A stretch of DNA of 64,000 nt from Agarilytica rhodophyticola (GCF_002157225.2 NZ_CP020038.1:2572501-2636500); one strand, 5' to 3'; counted from the first letter of the stretch, positions 1-12,495 are shown. The notes: a model not told the origin generated them from the letters alone. Made by a program: numbers and translations.

Positions 1-103
1 GCAGTGTAAGAAGAAGCGATTGGATAATCAGCGCATTTAGGTGTTATACAAGGGCACCTAAATGAAAATTGAAGTCGTAAAGATTTAGTCATTTGTGTTA
101 TAT
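1..103 (+). other. 3' end of 16S-23S internal transcribed spacer
   Basis: This is the sequence just before the 23S gene, so it is the tail of the rRNA spacer; the 16S gene lies left of the window. A 10-bp perfect inverted repeat (34-43 with 55-64, 11-nt loop) forms a stem-loop. Bases 97-110 are perfectly complementary to 2965-2978, so the spacer and the 23S ends form a 14-bp processing stalk of the kind cut by RNase III. No tRNA gene lies in these 103 bases. Confidence 0.8.
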
Positions 104-2972
<2,869 letters not shown>

Positions 2973-3263
2973 TATAACGGAAATGATTGAAAGATCTTTA
3001 TGGCAACGATAATCGATGATAAACGATATAAGTTGTGTAAAGGCTTTGATTGTGTTGATTATACAATGAATGTATTGCTGGCTAGGCTTGGTACTAATCA
3101 AGTTATAGCGTAGAGCACTTTAGTTCATGAGTGACACTGGATTATGTGTGTATAAGAACACTATGCTGTCTTCTTCTTTCGCTTGTTAAAGCCTGTGTAA
3201 CAGGCATGCATAACAGATTCGATGTTGTTGCTAATAACCTTTAGCTGCTTCGTCCACCGGTTA
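2973..3263 (+). other. 23S-5S spacer
   Basis: About 290 bases between the two rRNA genes, AT-rich. The first bases complete the 23S processing stalk. I see no tRNA cloverleaf and no convincing coding frame. It is fairly long for a 23S-5S spacer. Confidence 0.7.
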
Positions 3264-3381
3264 TGCCTGACGACTATAGAGCACTGGAACCACCTGATCC
3301 CATCCCGAACTCAGACGTGAAACGGTGCATCGCCGATGGTAGTGTGGGGCTTCCCCATGTGAGAGTAGGTCATCGTCAGGC
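3264..3381 (+). rRNA. rrf: 5S ribosomal RNA
   Basis: About 118 bases beginning TGCCTGACG and ending CGTCAGGC, which pair to form helix 1. Internal blocks typical of gammaproteobacterial 5S are present: CCACCTGATCCCATCCCGAA, GAACTCAG, GTGAAAC and GATGGTAGTGTGGGG. It is the last gene of the rRNA operon and is followed directly by a strong terminator. Confidence 0.97.
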
Positions 3382-3391
3382 TTCTATTATG

Positions 3392-3424
3392 AAAAGGGCT
3401 AACTTTATAGTTAGCCCTTTTTTT
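3392..3424 (+). terminator. rRNA operon terminator
   Basis: Stem GGGCTAAC (3396-3403) with GTTAGCCC (3410-3417), extended by A4/T4 pairing and followed by a T-run. It sits 10 bases past the 5S gene, so it ends rRNA transcription. Confidence 0.9.
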
Positions 3425-4019
3425 ATGTCTTGTTATCTTATCGGCATATTAAAATTCATCGTTCTTCTCCGGCCAACTCTTCAGTAATTATCTTAGTTAG
3501 TGTCTTCGAGATGGCGGCGTTAATGTTATTGCTTACGATATTATTCCTATTCGGCAATGAACTAGGAGTTCATTCTTTATAAAGAACACAACAGCCTCTA
3601 GCAGAACTTGAATTAATGTCAGGAAAAAACTTATATCTCTAACATTTAATTTGTGTCGGCTGTTACATACATATAAAAACAAGATATGTTTTATTTGATT
3701 TAGTTGCTGCATCGTTACTATTAAAAGATAATAGGCGAAATATAGCAGGGCAGGCGTAAATGTTGCCATTTTAGGCTTATAGAACATTTATAAGAAACAG
3801 AGAAAGTACTTGGCTTCTAGATTGTTCAAGAATAGCTTTTAACTTGTATCAAGCTTACTAAGAGTTATTTTCTGGTAGTAAATCTGAAAGAATGTCGCTT
3901 CTAGCTACAAAATACTAATGATAAACTCGCAGGGTTGTTGTACCACAACAGAAAGCATTCAGATGATTCAGTCATCCTATGCAATAGCCGGCGAAATTAA
4001 AAAAGGGTAGTAATCCGAT
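3425..4019. other. Intergenic region before accA, no gene seen
   Basis: About 595 AT-rich bases. A minus-strand frame at 3533-3787 has no supporting features and I do not call it. A short dyad, TGTTGT-ACC-ACAACA (3936-3950), lies about 70 bases before accA and could be a regulator site, but I cannot assign one. A stretch at 3546-3566, read on the minus strand, resembles the first part of the window's CRISPR repeat (see findings). Confidence 0.5.
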
Positions 4020-4976
4020 ATGAATTTAAACTATCTCGATTTCGAGCAACCCATTGCGGAGCTTGAGGGCAAGATTGAAGAGTTACAACTAGTTGGCAGC
4101 GATAACGATCTGAACATAAACGAAGAAATAAATCGTTTACGAGAAGAAAGTCAAAAACTTACAGATAGGATTTATTCAAACCTAACACCATGGCAAGTGG
4201 TGCAAGTTGCAAGGCATCCTCACAGGCCATATACATCTGATTACATCCCTCGACTATTTGATGACTGGGATGAGCTACATGGGGATAGACACTTTGGCGA
4301 CGATAAAGCTATTGTTGCTGGTATTGGTCGCATAAGTGGCCGTTCAGTCATGGTGATTGGTGAAGAAAAAGGTCGAAGTGTTAAAGACAAAGTCTATCGC
4401 AATTTCGGTATGCCTAAGCCAGAGGGCTACCGCAAAGCTTTGAGATTAATGGAAATGGCCGAGCGTTTTAAGCTTCCAGTTCTAACTTTTATAGACACTC
4501 CAGGAGCGTATCCTGGTATCGATAGTGAAGAACGAGGTATTAGTGAATCGATAGCGCAAAATTTAGCGGTTATGTCGCGTCTTAGGACACCCATTATTTG
4601 CACGGTTATTGGGGAAGGCTCTTCTGGTGGAGCACTTGCCATCGGTGTGGGTGACCAACTAAATATGCTTCAGTATGCCACTTATTTTGTAATCTCGCCG
4701 GAAGGTTGCGCCAATATCATCTGGAAAACGGTTGAAAAAGCACCATTAGCTGCTGAAGCAATGGGCGTTACATCAACTGTTTTAACTGAGCTCGGTATCA
4801 TTGATGAAACAATTAATGAGCCGGCCGGTGGCGCTCATAGGGATATCGATGAGATGGCGGCAATTTTAAAAGAGCGCCTTGTTGATCAACTTGATCGTGT
4901 AACATCAGTGGATATTGATGAGCTATTGGCCAAACGCTATGATCGCCTTATGAGCTACGGTAACAACTTCTCGTAA
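4020..4976 (+). CDS. accA: Acetyl-CoA carboxylase carboxyltransferase subunit alpha
   Basis: AccA pairs with AccD to form the carboxyltransferase that moves the carboxyl group from biotin carboxyl carrier protein to acetyl-CoA, giving malonyl-CoA for fatty acid synthesis in the cytoplasm. The 318-residue product has the usual AccA length and order: an N-terminal helical part with [14 protein letters not shown], then [51 protein letters not shown], and the oxyanion/CoA region [16 protein letters not shown]. Most relatives have EGGSGG where this has EGSSGG, a mild change. The ATG start fits the family N-terminus. In many gammaproteobacteria accA follows dnaE; here it stands alone between an rRNA operon and hrpA, with its own terminator. 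Confidence 0.97.
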   Translation: MNLNYLDFEQPIAELEGKIEELQLVGSDNDLNINEEINRLREESQKLTDRIYSNLTPWQVVQVARHPHRPYTSDYIPRLFDDWDELHGDRHFGDDKAIVAGIGRISGRSVMVIGEEKGRSVKDKVYRNFGMPKPEGYRKALRLMEMAERFKLPVLTFIDTPGAYPGIDSEERGISESIAQNLAVMSRLRTPIICTVIGEGSSGGALAIGVGDQLNMLQYATYFVISPEGCANIIWKTVEKAPLAAEAMGVTSTVLTELGIIDETINEPAGGAHRDIDEMAAILKERLVDQLDRVTSVDIDELLAKRYDRLMSYGNNFS

Positions 4977-5000
4977 CCTATTATTTATTCCACAACTAAT

Positions 5001-5025
5001 AAAAAGGCCTTTAGGGCCTTTTTTT
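5001..5025 (+). terminator. accA terminator
   Basis: Inverted repeat AAAAAGGCC / GGCCTTTTT (5001-5009 with 5015-5023) with a 5-nt loop and a T-run, 24 bases after the accA stop. The hrpA reading frame opens just downstream. Confidence 0.85.
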
Positions 5026-5047
5026 ATCTTTGAATATATTGAAAACT

Positions 5048-8000
5048 ATGGAAAAGACTCTCGAAACATTTGTTCCTTATCTCTCGCAATTAGGTGTTAG
5101 AGATGCGCATAAAATGTCGAGAACACTTAATAGCCTAATTAAACGACGTGACGAAAATTTACCTTACGATAAAAAGCTCGCACACTTTGAAGATGAATTG
5201 GCAAGAGCGTTGGATAAGGCTTCTGCTCGTTTATTGAAAATACCACCAATAAGCTTTCCCGACCAGTTACCTGTAAGCCAAAAAAAAGACGAAATTGCAG
5301 AGGCTATTTCGTCTCATCAAGTTGTAATTTTAGCAGGTGAAACAGGTTCAGGTAAAACCACACAGCTACCGAAAATATGTTTATCTATTGGGCGCGGTGT
5401 TAAGGGACGAATCGGCCATACACAGCCACGTCGGATCGCCGCACGCACAGTAGCTAGTCGAATTGCAGAAGAGTTGGAGACAAATCTTGGCGAAGCAGTG
5501 GGGTATCAGGTGCGCTTTACCGATCACACCAATGAAGATACTTTTATCAAGTTGATGACGGATGGTATTTTACTCGCCGAAATTCAGAATGATCCTCTGC
5601 TTTTAAATTATGACACTTTAATAATTGATGAAGCTCATGAGCGCAGTTTAAATATCGATTTCCTCTTGGGATATTTAAAACGTTTACTCAAAAAGCGCCC
5701 TGATCTAAAACTTATCGTGACATCTGCCACCATTGATGTAGAACGTTTTTCTATTCATTTTGACAAGGCTCCCATTATAGAAGTTTCTGGGAGGACTTTT
5801 CCTGTACAAACAATCTATCGCCCCTGGCAGGATCAGCATGACGATATTAACGAAGGAATTGTTGCCAGTATTCAGGAAATATTAACGACACAAACATCTG
5901 GAGATATTCTCGTTTTTCTTAGTGGTGAAAGAGAAATACGTGAAGCTTCTTACGCCATAAAAAAAGCTAACTTCCCTCACCTTAATATATTACCGTTGTA
6001 TGCCCGTCTAAGTTTGGCAGAGCAAAATAAAGTTTTTCATACATCTAAAGGACGAAGAGTCGTGCTTGCTACCAATGTGGCAGAAACTTCTATCACAGTA
6101 CCTGGTATTAAGTACGTTATCGATCCAGGATATGCCCGCGTTAGTCGTTATAGCGTAAGAACAAAAGTTCAACGCTTACCCATCGAAGCTATTTCTCAAG
6201 CCAGTGCTAATCAGCGACAGGGGCGCTGTGGCCGCGTAAGTAATGGTGTCTGTTATCGGCTTTATTCAGAAGAGGACTTTAATAGTCGGCCTGAATTTAC
6301 GGACGCCGAGATTGTACGCACGAATTTGGCTGCTGTTATTTTGCAAATGCTTCATATGCGTATAGGCGATATTCGTGATTTTCCTTTTGTCGATCGACCT
6401 GACAAACGTTTTATTAATGACGGCTTCAAATTATTAGAAGAAGTCAAAGCCGTCAATAAATTTGGCAAGGTCAGTACTCTTGGTCGCTCACTTCACCAAT
6501 TACCCATTGATCCACGCTTAGGGGCTGTGATTATAGAGGCCAATAAACTGGGGTGCTTGCGTGAAGCTTTGATTATTGTCTCTGCACTAAGTATTCAAGA
6601 CCCAAGGGATCGCCCGGCAGATAAGAAACAAGCTGCGGACGAAAAACACCGACGCTTTTTCGATGAACACTCTGACTTTATCGCTTATATTAACTTATGG
6701 GATTACTTCGAGACTCAACGGCAAGATTTATCGCAATCTCAATTACGAAAACTATGTCAGAAGGAATTTATTAATTATCTTCGCATGCGCGAGTGGCGAG
6801 ACCTTCATCACCAATTGAAATTAGCCATAAAAAAATTAGATTACAAAGAAAATCATCAAGGTGCTAATTATGAAACTATTCATCGCGCATTAATCTGTGG
6901 GTATTTGTCTCAAGTAGGCAACAAGGACAGTGAAAGCAAGTCTCGTGAATACTTTGGTACTAGACAAAAAAAATTCCTTATATTTCCCGGTTCTTCCCAA
7001 ACCAAGAAAAAACACAAATGGATATTAGCGGCGCAGTTTATCGAGACTAGTCAACTTTTCGCTCATTGTGTCGCTAAGGTGGAACCTGAGTGGGTACTTG
7101 CCTATGCCGATCACCTGAGTAAAAAGCATTACTTTGAACCTCACTACGATGTCAAAATGGGGGCGGTAAGGGCATTTGTACGCACTACTTTATTTGGCCT
7201 AGTGTTGCAGGAAAAAAAGCGGGTTGCCTATAACAAAATTAATGCTGATGAGGCACATGAAATATTTCTCCGACAAGCACTTGTGGAAGGGAAATATCGT
7301 GGCAAAGGTGAATTTTTTAAACATAACCTGCAATTGATCGAAGATATTCACGAGCTCGAGGCCAAATCTCGACGGCGAGATATCATGGTAGACGAAGAGA
7401 GAATTTTCGAATTTTATCGCACTAATGTGCCTGCGCATATTTCTAATTTGTCAGGCTTTGAGCACTGGCGAAAAGAAGCGGAAAAGCAAGATTCAAAGAT
7501 TCTTTTTCTTTCAAAAGAAACTTTGATGTTGCATGACGCGGGACAAATTTCCAAGCAACAGTTTCCTAATGAATTATCCTTAGGCGATTATGCTGTGAGT
7601 GTGAGCTACTGCTTCGAACCGGGAAAAGTAAATGACGGTGTTAATATTCAAGTACCGGTGGATATTTTGCACGGATTATCAGAAGAAATGTTGGAATGGG
7701 GTGTGCCCGGTATTCTGCGCGACAAATGTATCGCTCTTGTGAAGTCATTACCAAAAGCTACACGTAAAAATTTAGTACCAGTACCGCAGTTTGTCGATCG
7801 TGTTATGCCCCGCCTGAAACCTGGTAATCTTAGACTTACTCAAGCACTGGGAGAAGCACTTGGACATATCAGTGGGGTAGATATTCCACAAGAGCAGTGG
7901 GATATGTCTGCCATTGAAGACTTTTATCGCATCAATATTCAAATAGTAGATGATCAGAATAAAGTTATTGATCAATCTCGTTATCTCGATCAATTAAAAA

Positions 8001-8926
8001 ACAAGCACCGTTCTCGTGTCCAGAAAACATTGGCTAAAGCTGGTGATGGTATTGAGAGAGAAAATATCACCCAGTGGGACTTTGGTAGGTTTTCTCATAG
8101 TGTTTTGCTTAATAAAGGTAAGGTAAAAATTAAAGCTTACCCGGCGTTGATTAACAATACGGATAGTGTTGAACTGAAAGTTCTGGATAATCCAGATGAA
8201 GCCCGTTTTAACACGCACTTTGGTATGTTGAGGTTAGCAGCTTTCGAGTGCCACCAGACGGTTAAATACTTGAAAAAGAACCTTATGAAAGGCAAGGACC
8301 TGGGACTAACAGTTGTCAATATTGGTCGCCGCGAGCAAGTAATCGATGACATTATTCTTGCAGCGATTGATGATGCTATTTTTCGGGGCGAAGAATTACC
8401 ACAAGAAAAAGATGACTTTAAACACAAAGTAAACCAAGGCCGCTCAGATATAGTGGCAGCTGCAGAGCATTATGAAGCTCTATTGGCCAAATCATTGTCT
8501 TCCCTCGTTGAGATAAAAAAGCGCATTAAAACACATAAGAATCCACTTGCTATAGCCCTTGCAGCGAATGATATTAGTGCTCAAATGGAACGACTTTTTT
8601 TTACTGGTGTCTTCACTAAAACGCCGAAAAGCTGGCTTGACCAGTATCCTCGCTATTTATCTGCGGTTCATGTTAGGTTGGATAAAATGGGCCAGAGTCC
8701 GACGCGAGATAACGCCTGGACTGAGACTTTAAACCAACTTTGGGATGCTCATCAAACTCGTTTGCAAAAAGAGGGAGAATGGGCCTATACACAAAATACC
8801 CAATGGCAAAAGTACCGTTGGATGATAGAGGAATTACGTGTTTCTTTATTCGCCCAGACACTTAAGACGGCGATGCCTGTATCTGAAAAACGTCTGCAGA
8901 AGCAGTGGCAGCTAAGTCTTGAGTGA
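5048..8926 (+). CDS. hrpA: ATP-dependent RNA helicase HrpA (DEAH family)
   Basis: A large DEAH-box RNA helicase of about 1292 residues, close to E. coli HrpA. HrpA unwinds or remodels RNA and RNA-protein complexes in the cytoplasm and has been tied to stalled-ribosome rescue and mRNA processing. Visible motifs: Walker A GETGSGKT at about residues 97-104, TQPRRIAARTVA (motif Ia), DEAH near 194, SAT (motif III), and the arginine-finger region QRQGRCGRV. The helicase core is followed by the HA2/OB-type region and the long HrpA C-terminal domain. An in-frame TTG at 5030 would add six residues, but it lies in the tail of the accA terminator, so I prefer the ATG at 5048. Neither start has a clear Shine-Dalgarno sequence. 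Confidence 0.95.
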   Translation: MEKTLETFVPYLSQLGVRDAHKMSRTLNSLIKRRDENLPYDKKLAHFEDELARALDKASARLLKIPPISFPDQLPVSQKKDEIAEAISSHQVVILAGETGSGKTTQLPKICLSIGRGVKGRIGHTQPRRIAARTVASRIAEELETNLGEAVGYQVRFTDHTNEDTFIKLMTDGILLAEIQNDPLLLNYDTLIIDEAHERSLNIDFLLGYLKRLLKKRPDLKLIVTSATIDVERFSIHFDKAPIIEVSGRTFPVQTIYRPWQDQHDDINEGIVASIQEILTTQTSGDILVFLSGEREIREASYAIKKANFPHLNILPLYARLSLAEQNKVFHTSKGRRVVLATNVAETSITVPGIKYVIDPGYARVSRYSVRTKVQRLPIEAISQASANQRQGRCGRVSNGVCYRLYSEEDFNSRPEFTDAEIVRTNLAAVILQMLHMRIGDIRDFPFVDRPDKRFINDGFKLLEEVKAVNKFGKVSTLGRSLHQLPIDPRLGAVIIEANKLGCLREALIIVSALSIQDPRDRPADKKQAADEKHRRFFDEHSDFIAYINLWDYFETQRQDLSQSQLRKLCQKEFINYLRMREWRDLHHQLKLAIKKLDYKENHQGANYETIHRALICGYLSQVGNKDSESKSREYFGTRQKKFLIFPGSSQTKKKHKWILAAQFIETSQLFAHCVAKVEPEWVLAYADHLSKKHYFEPHYDVKMGAVRAFVRTTLFGLVLQEKKRVAYNKINADEAHEIFLRQALVEGKYRGKGEFFKHNLQLIEDIHELEAKSRRRDIMVDEERIFEFYRTNVPAHISNLSGFEHWRKEAEKQDSKILFLSKETLMLHDAGQISKQQFPNELSLGDYAVSVSYCFEPGKVNDGVNIQVPVDILHGLSEEMLEWGVPGILRDKCIALVKSLPKATRKNLVPVPQFVDRVMPRLKPGNLRLTQALGEALGHISGVDIPQEQWDMSAIEDFYRINIQIVDDQNKVIDQSRYLDQLKNKHRSRVQKTLAKAGDGIERENITQWDFGRFSHSVLLNKGKVKIKAYPALINNTDSVELKVLDNPDEARFNTHFGMLRLAAFECHQTVKYLKKNLMKGKDLGLTVVNIGRREQVIDDIILAAIDDAIFRGEELPQEKDDFKHKVNQGRSDIVAAAEHYEALLAKSLSSLVEIKKRIKTHKNPLAIALAANDISAQMERLFFTGVFTKTPKSWLDQYPRYLSAVHVRLDKMGQSPTRDNAWTETLNQLWDAHQTRLQKEGEWAYTQNTQWQKYRWMIEELRVSLFAQTLKTAMPVSEKRLQKQWQLSLE

Positions 8927-9170
8927 AATATGTGATTCTATATTGGTATTTTTTTATATTATCGATATTATCAATATAGCCTCAGATTAACAAAGGTCAG
9001 TCAGCAGGTTGATATTAGGGCTGTTTAAAAAACAAGCCTTAGTACAACTTACTGCGCTTTTTTAACAAAAATTAACTGCTAATTTCGTCATAAGTGAATG
9101 TCACTATAGGGCTTATGTTAAAAGCTATTTTATAGTGAACGCTATCTATGTCAGCATAAAGGATATATAC

Positions 9171-9980
9171 GTGAATTTTTATTTACCCCAAAAGGCGGCA
9201 CGCCTATACAAAGCTTTTTTTGTGTGTTTTTTGCTCTCTTTCCTGGGCGCTTGTGCATCAACACCGAACAACGCTAACGTAGATCCAGATAATCCTGATA
9301 TCCAAGCCCAAGTGAAAGAAAAAAATGTTGATAGCTTGGAGGGCTTCAACCGCGTGATGTTTCGCTTTAACGATACTTTTGACTACTGGCTTCTAAAGCC
9401 TATTGCCAGAGGTTATAACTGGATTACTCCTTCGCCTGTTAAGACTGGTGTGGGTAATTTTTTTAGCAACCTAGGTGAAATAAGAAATATTGTTAATGAT
9501 GGACTGCAGTGGAAATGGAAACAGGCATCAAACGACACGGGCCGTTTTCTTTTGAACTCCACCATAGGTTTGGTGGGCTTAATCGATGTGGCTTCTGCCG
9601 CTGGTTTAGAAAAAAGTGATGGTGAGAACTTTTCGCAAACACTTGCCAAGTGGGGAGTAGGGCGGGGTTCCTATCTAGTGCTGCCGTTCTTAGGGCCAAC
9701 CACGGTGCGAGGCGGTCTTTCTATGCCCGCTGACTGGGTGACCGATCCGACCTTTTATTTAGAGTCCTCCAATGCAACCATTGCCCTGAGTGCGCTTAAC
9801 ATTATTCATACTCGCTCTGAATTATTGAAGGCAGAAGATCTTATCTCTGGTGACCGTTATTTATTTATTAGAGAAGCTTACCTCCAGCGCTTAGACTTTC
9901 TCGAAAACGACGGTGTGGTAGAAGATGATTTTGGCGATGGTGAAGATTTTGGAGATGATGAGTACGACGATTATGAATAA
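9171..9980 (+). CDS. mlaA: MlaA/VacJ-family outer-membrane lipoprotein
   Basis: MlaA is the outer-membrane part of the Mla system, which removes misplaced phospholipids from the outer leaflet and passes them to periplasmic MlaC. The protein has a basic N-terminus, a hydrophobic stretch and a lipobox LGAC with the lipidated Cys at residue 28 (from the GTG at 9171). The body has the family signatures GFNRVMFRFND, the region from NFFSNLGEIRNIVND, LGRFL-like GRFLLNSTIGL, and GVGRGSYLVLPFLGP. The C-terminus is a run of acidic residues (Asp/Glu with Gly and Tyr), which is unusual. I chose GTG at 9171 because AAAGGA lies seven bases upstream; an upstream GTG at 9135 has no such site. No mlaBCDEF genes are nearby, which is common for mlaA. 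Confidence 0.92.
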   Translation: MNFYLPQKAARLYKAFFVCFLLSFLGACASTPNNANVDPDNPDIQAQVKEKNVDSLEGFNRVMFRFNDTFDYWLLKPIARGYNWITPSPVKTGVGNFFSNLGEIRNIVNDGLQWKWKQASNDTGRFLLNSTIGLVGLIDVASAAGLEKSDGENFSQTLAKWGVGRGSYLVLPFLGPTTVRGGLSMPADWVTDPTFYLESSNATIALSALNIIHTRSELLKAEDLISGDRYLFIREAYLQRLDFLENDGVVEDDFGDGEDFGDDEYDDYE

Positions 9981-10046
9981 CTAATCACTATCAACTCTAA
10001 AGAAAAATAACCCATATACGCAGCTAACACTGCGCATGATGGATAA

Positions 10047-10076
10047 AAAAAAGGCCTTCAAATGAAGGCCTTTTTT
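10047..10076. terminator. Bidirectional terminator between mlaA and the PilZ gene
   Basis: Perfect inverted repeat AAAAAAGGCCTTCA / TGAAGGCCTTTTTT (10047-10060 with 10063-10076). A- and T-runs on both sides let it end both convergent transcripts. It abuts the stop codon of the minus-strand gene. Confidence 0.9.
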
Positions 10077-10393
10077 CAACTCAGGACTTCTAAAATCTGC
10101 ATGCCGAGTAAACAAGGCTGCTCTTCGGAATCCGGCTGCGAAATAATACGTGTAACTTCTGTCTTAGCTTTTAATATGGGGTTATGAGCGTGTCCCGATG
10201 AAATGGTGACTTCCATCTGAGTTCCTACTGGAAATGTAGTATTCAACTCAATCATTAATCCACCGCCACTTAGATCACGGCAAATTCCCTCTACACTACT
10301 ACCGTCGTGACAGCAAACAATAGCCACAGGAGTGTCGACTTTCATGCGAATATAATTGCGTTTTTCTCGATAACCGTAATTAGCTGTATTCAT
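10076..10393 (-). CDS. PilZ-domain protein (predicted c-di-GMP receptor)
   Basis: A 105-residue protein made of a single PilZ domain. PilZ domains bind cyclic di-GMP through an RxxxR motif and a D/NxSxxG motif; both are here, as RNYIR near residue 12 and DLSGGG near residue 40. It likely acts as a small cytoplasmic adaptor that changes a partner's activity when c-di-GMP is bound; the partner cannot be named from sequence. The window also holds a GGDEF/EAL protein and an MshE ATPase with a c-di-GMP-binding pattern, so motility or adhesion control is a reasonable guess. It is transcribed alone and ends at a bidirectional terminator. Confidence 0.9.
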   Translation of the reverse strand: MNTANYGYREKRNYIRMKVDTPVAIVCCHDGSSVEGICRDLSGGGLMIELNTTFPVGTQMEVTISSGHAHNPILKAKTEVTRIISQPDSEEQPCLLGMQILEVLS

Positions 10394-10804
10394 TATGACC
10401 GTCCCGATTGTTTCGTTATCTATCTTTATAGCACGTTAAATGATAAACGCTATGTACAAATCTAACTCATAATTACCACTTTTGGTAGTTTTTGCTTAAT
10501 AAAAACACACTATGTGGGGTTTTGATACAATGCAACGTTGTCACTTGCTTGATATTTCCACAATTTGATTGTTCATATTGAAGTGAAAATAGAGTCGTAT
10601 AAAACCTCTTTTTTGTTGTTTTTCTGCTTTTAAATTGTGCAACCTGTTCGATTTTTGAATTGAGCGCGTCTATGTAAGATGAAAACGACTGGTGATTTAA
10701 AATTATCTTTCGATATGGATATAAATATCTCAACTTTGTTGTCTTGCACCACTATCTCGACTGGAGTAATGTTGCGCTTTTATTAATGAGCTAAAAATTT
10801 TTAT
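10394..10804. other. Divergent intergenic region
   Basis: About 410 AT-rich bases between the PilZ gene (minus) and the response regulator (plus), so it must hold two promoters. A minus-strand frame of 86 codons (10473-10733) has no recognisable family and I regard it as chance. No clear operator or RNA structure was seen. Confidence 0.5.
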
Positions 10805-11995
10805 ATGTCACGACCTCACCGTCAGTTACTGGTTATCGATGCGGATATTTCGATCCGGGAAGATGTTGTGGCGCACCTAAAAAAGAATGACTTTGATGTT
10901 CACCAATTTAGCTCAGGTAAAGAAGCCTTGCTATGGCTTGATGCTAACCGTCCCGATGCTATTTTGGCTGACCTCTTTGTATCTGATATGGATGGCTTGC
11001 AGGTACTTGAAGCCCTGCGAAAAAAGCTACCGCAAATTCCTGTCATTGTGACATCTGATAGTGGGGCGGTGAAAGATGTGGTGGATGTGTTGCATCTTGG
11101 CGCTGCAGATTATCTCGTTAAGCCTATTGCTAATATCGAAGTTTTATTACATGCAATTGAACGAGCTCTCGAACGTTCAGAGCTAATATTGCAAAATCAG
11201 GTCTATCGCCAGGAGCTTGAACAGGCCAATTCAGAACTCACCGAATATATTCGTTTATTGGAGCGTGACCAAAAAGCAGGCCGCAGTGTTCAGCGTAAGT
11301 TGTTGCCAGAGGCTCCTGTTTCTTTCGGTGATTTCAATGTGGATTTTCAGCTTATTCCCTCCTTATATTTGAGTGGTGACTTCATTGATTTTGGTTGTAT
11401 ATCGAAACGGTATCTAGCCTTCTACTTGGTGGATGTTTCTGGCCATGGTGCCGCTTCAGCATTTGTGACTGTGTGGTTGAAGCAACTCGTACATCACTTT
11501 TTTCGCGAGGAGAATGCATTTCGTTCAGAAGAATCTTTTGAAAAAGATGCCGCTAAAATATTGAGCCTGGTGAATATGGAAGTGATAAATTCTGGCGTGG
11601 GTTGCCACATGACGTGTTTTGTTGGCGTGATTGATATATATTCAAAAGAGATGCGTTATGTTTTCGGTGGGCATCTACCTTTTCCTATATTGATCACTGA
11701 TAAAGGGTGTGAGTACCTAACAGGTAAAGGCAAACCTGTCGGGATATTTCCTGATGCCAGCTGGCAAGTCTATTCGACGACTTTACCTGACACCTTCTCT
11801 TTAGTGGTGTTTTCAGATGGAATACTCGAGGTGTTACCAGGAAAAGAACTTATTGAAAAAGAGCAGCACCTACTTGAAGTTGTTGCAAATAATACGCAGG
11901 ACATAGGGTCGCTTACGCAAGCTTTTGCAATTGATAGCATGTCGTCGGTCCCTGACGACATCGCTATTCTTAAGATACAAGCAGAGATATCATAA
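10805..11995 (+). CDS. Response regulator with PP2C-type (RsbU/SpoIIE) phosphatase output
   Basis: A 396-residue two-domain signalling protein. The N-terminal receiver has the expected phospho-acceptor Asp56 (in ILADLFVSDMDG), Thr83 and Lys106 (YLVKP). A helical linker (about 120-165) leads to a PP2C-type Ser/Thr phosphatase domain with metal-binding signatures GDFIDFG, DVSGHGAASAF, FSDGILEV and a final PDDIAIL, so it looks catalytically intact. Such proteins (Pseudomonas RssB and HsbR families) dephosphorylate a STAS anti-sigma antagonist in partner-switching systems. The STAS gene follows with a one-base overlap. E. coli RssB shares the layout but has a degenerate phosphatase. No sensor kinase is encoded beside it. 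Confidence 0.93.
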   Translation: MSRPHRQLLVIDADISIREDVVAHLKKNDFDVHQFSSGKEALLWLDANRPDAILADLFVSDMDGLQVLEALRKKLPQIPVIVTSDSGAVKDVVDVLHLGAADYLVKPIANIEVLLHAIERALERSELILQNQVYRQELEQANSELTEYIRLLERDQKAGRSVQRKLLPEAPVSFGDFNVDFQLIPSLYLSGDFIDFGCISKRYLAFYLVDVSGHGAASAFVTVWLKQLVHHFFREENAFRSEESFEKDAAKILSLVNMEVINSGVGCHMTCFVGVIDIYSKEMRYVFGGHLPFPILITDKGCEYLTGKGKPVGIFPDASWQVYSTTLPDTFSLVVFSDGILEVLPGKELIEKEQHLLEVVANNTQDIGSLTQAFAIDSMSSVPDDIAILKIQAEIS

Positions 11996-12495
11996 TGACA
12001 TCAGGCTCGATTAAAATAGCGGATCACGACGGCGTTTTCGTGATAAAGATGATTGGTGATGTGCGTCTAACGTTATGTCTTTCATTTGACGAGTTTATCG
12101 AGCAGCTATTGTCCAGACCCGATTACACTTCTGTCATCTTCGACCTCACCCAAGCGCAAGCGATTGATAGTACAACCTTAGGCTTGATGGCTAAATTTTC
12201 AATCAAAGCCGGTCAACACAACAAAGAATCCCCAATTGTCATATCTAATAATCCAAGTATTTCCCGAATTTTGGTGTCCATGAGCTTTGATGATATCTTC
12301 CGACTTGTCGATGAAGATAACTTTGTTAAGGATGACAGCAAAAGTGATGAAAAAATTACTATTATGGAAAATAATGGCTCGGAGAGCGAAATAAAGGTCA
12401 AGGTTCTTGAGGCGCATCGTTTTTTGATGGGGTTAAATGATGAAAACCACGCCCAGTTCAAAGAATTGGTCGAAACTTTAGAAGCTCCTAAATAG
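11995..12495 (+). CDS. STAS-domain anti-sigma-factor-antagonist-like protein
   Basis: A 166-residue protein whose first 110 residues form a STAS domain. The phosphorylatable site is visible as IDSTTLG, with Ser59 the likely residue, in a setting typical of SpoIIAA-like antagonists. The C-terminal 50 residues are charged and probably helical; their role is unknown. The ATG overlaps the stop of the upstream PP2C response regulator by one base (TAATG), so the two are almost certainly translated together, and the phosphatase is the natural enzyme for this substrate. The matching HATPase anti-sigma kinase is not in the window. In P. aeruginosa the comparable HsbR/HsbA pair acts on FlgM; whether that applies here is inference. 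Confidence 0.9.
   Translation: MTSGSIKIADHDGVFVIKMIGDVRLTLCLSFDEFIEQLLSRPDYTSVIFDLTQAQAIDSTTLGLMAKFSIKAGQHNKESPIVISNNPSISRILVSMSFDDIFRLVDEDNFVKDDSKSDEKITIMENNGSESEIKVKVLEAHRFLMGLNDENHAQFKELVETLEAPK

Noticed and set aside
3263-3487. A 74-codon frame over the 5S gene and terminator
   Set aside because: It is explained by the 5S rRNA and its terminator hairpin.
3533-3787. An 84-codon minus-strand frame in the gap before accA
   Set aside because: No family features, no ribosome site seen, and composition typical of AT-rich noncoding DNA.
10473-10733. An 86-codon minus-strand frame between the PilZ and response-regulator genes
   Set aside because: No recognisable motif, and it fills a divergent promoter region.
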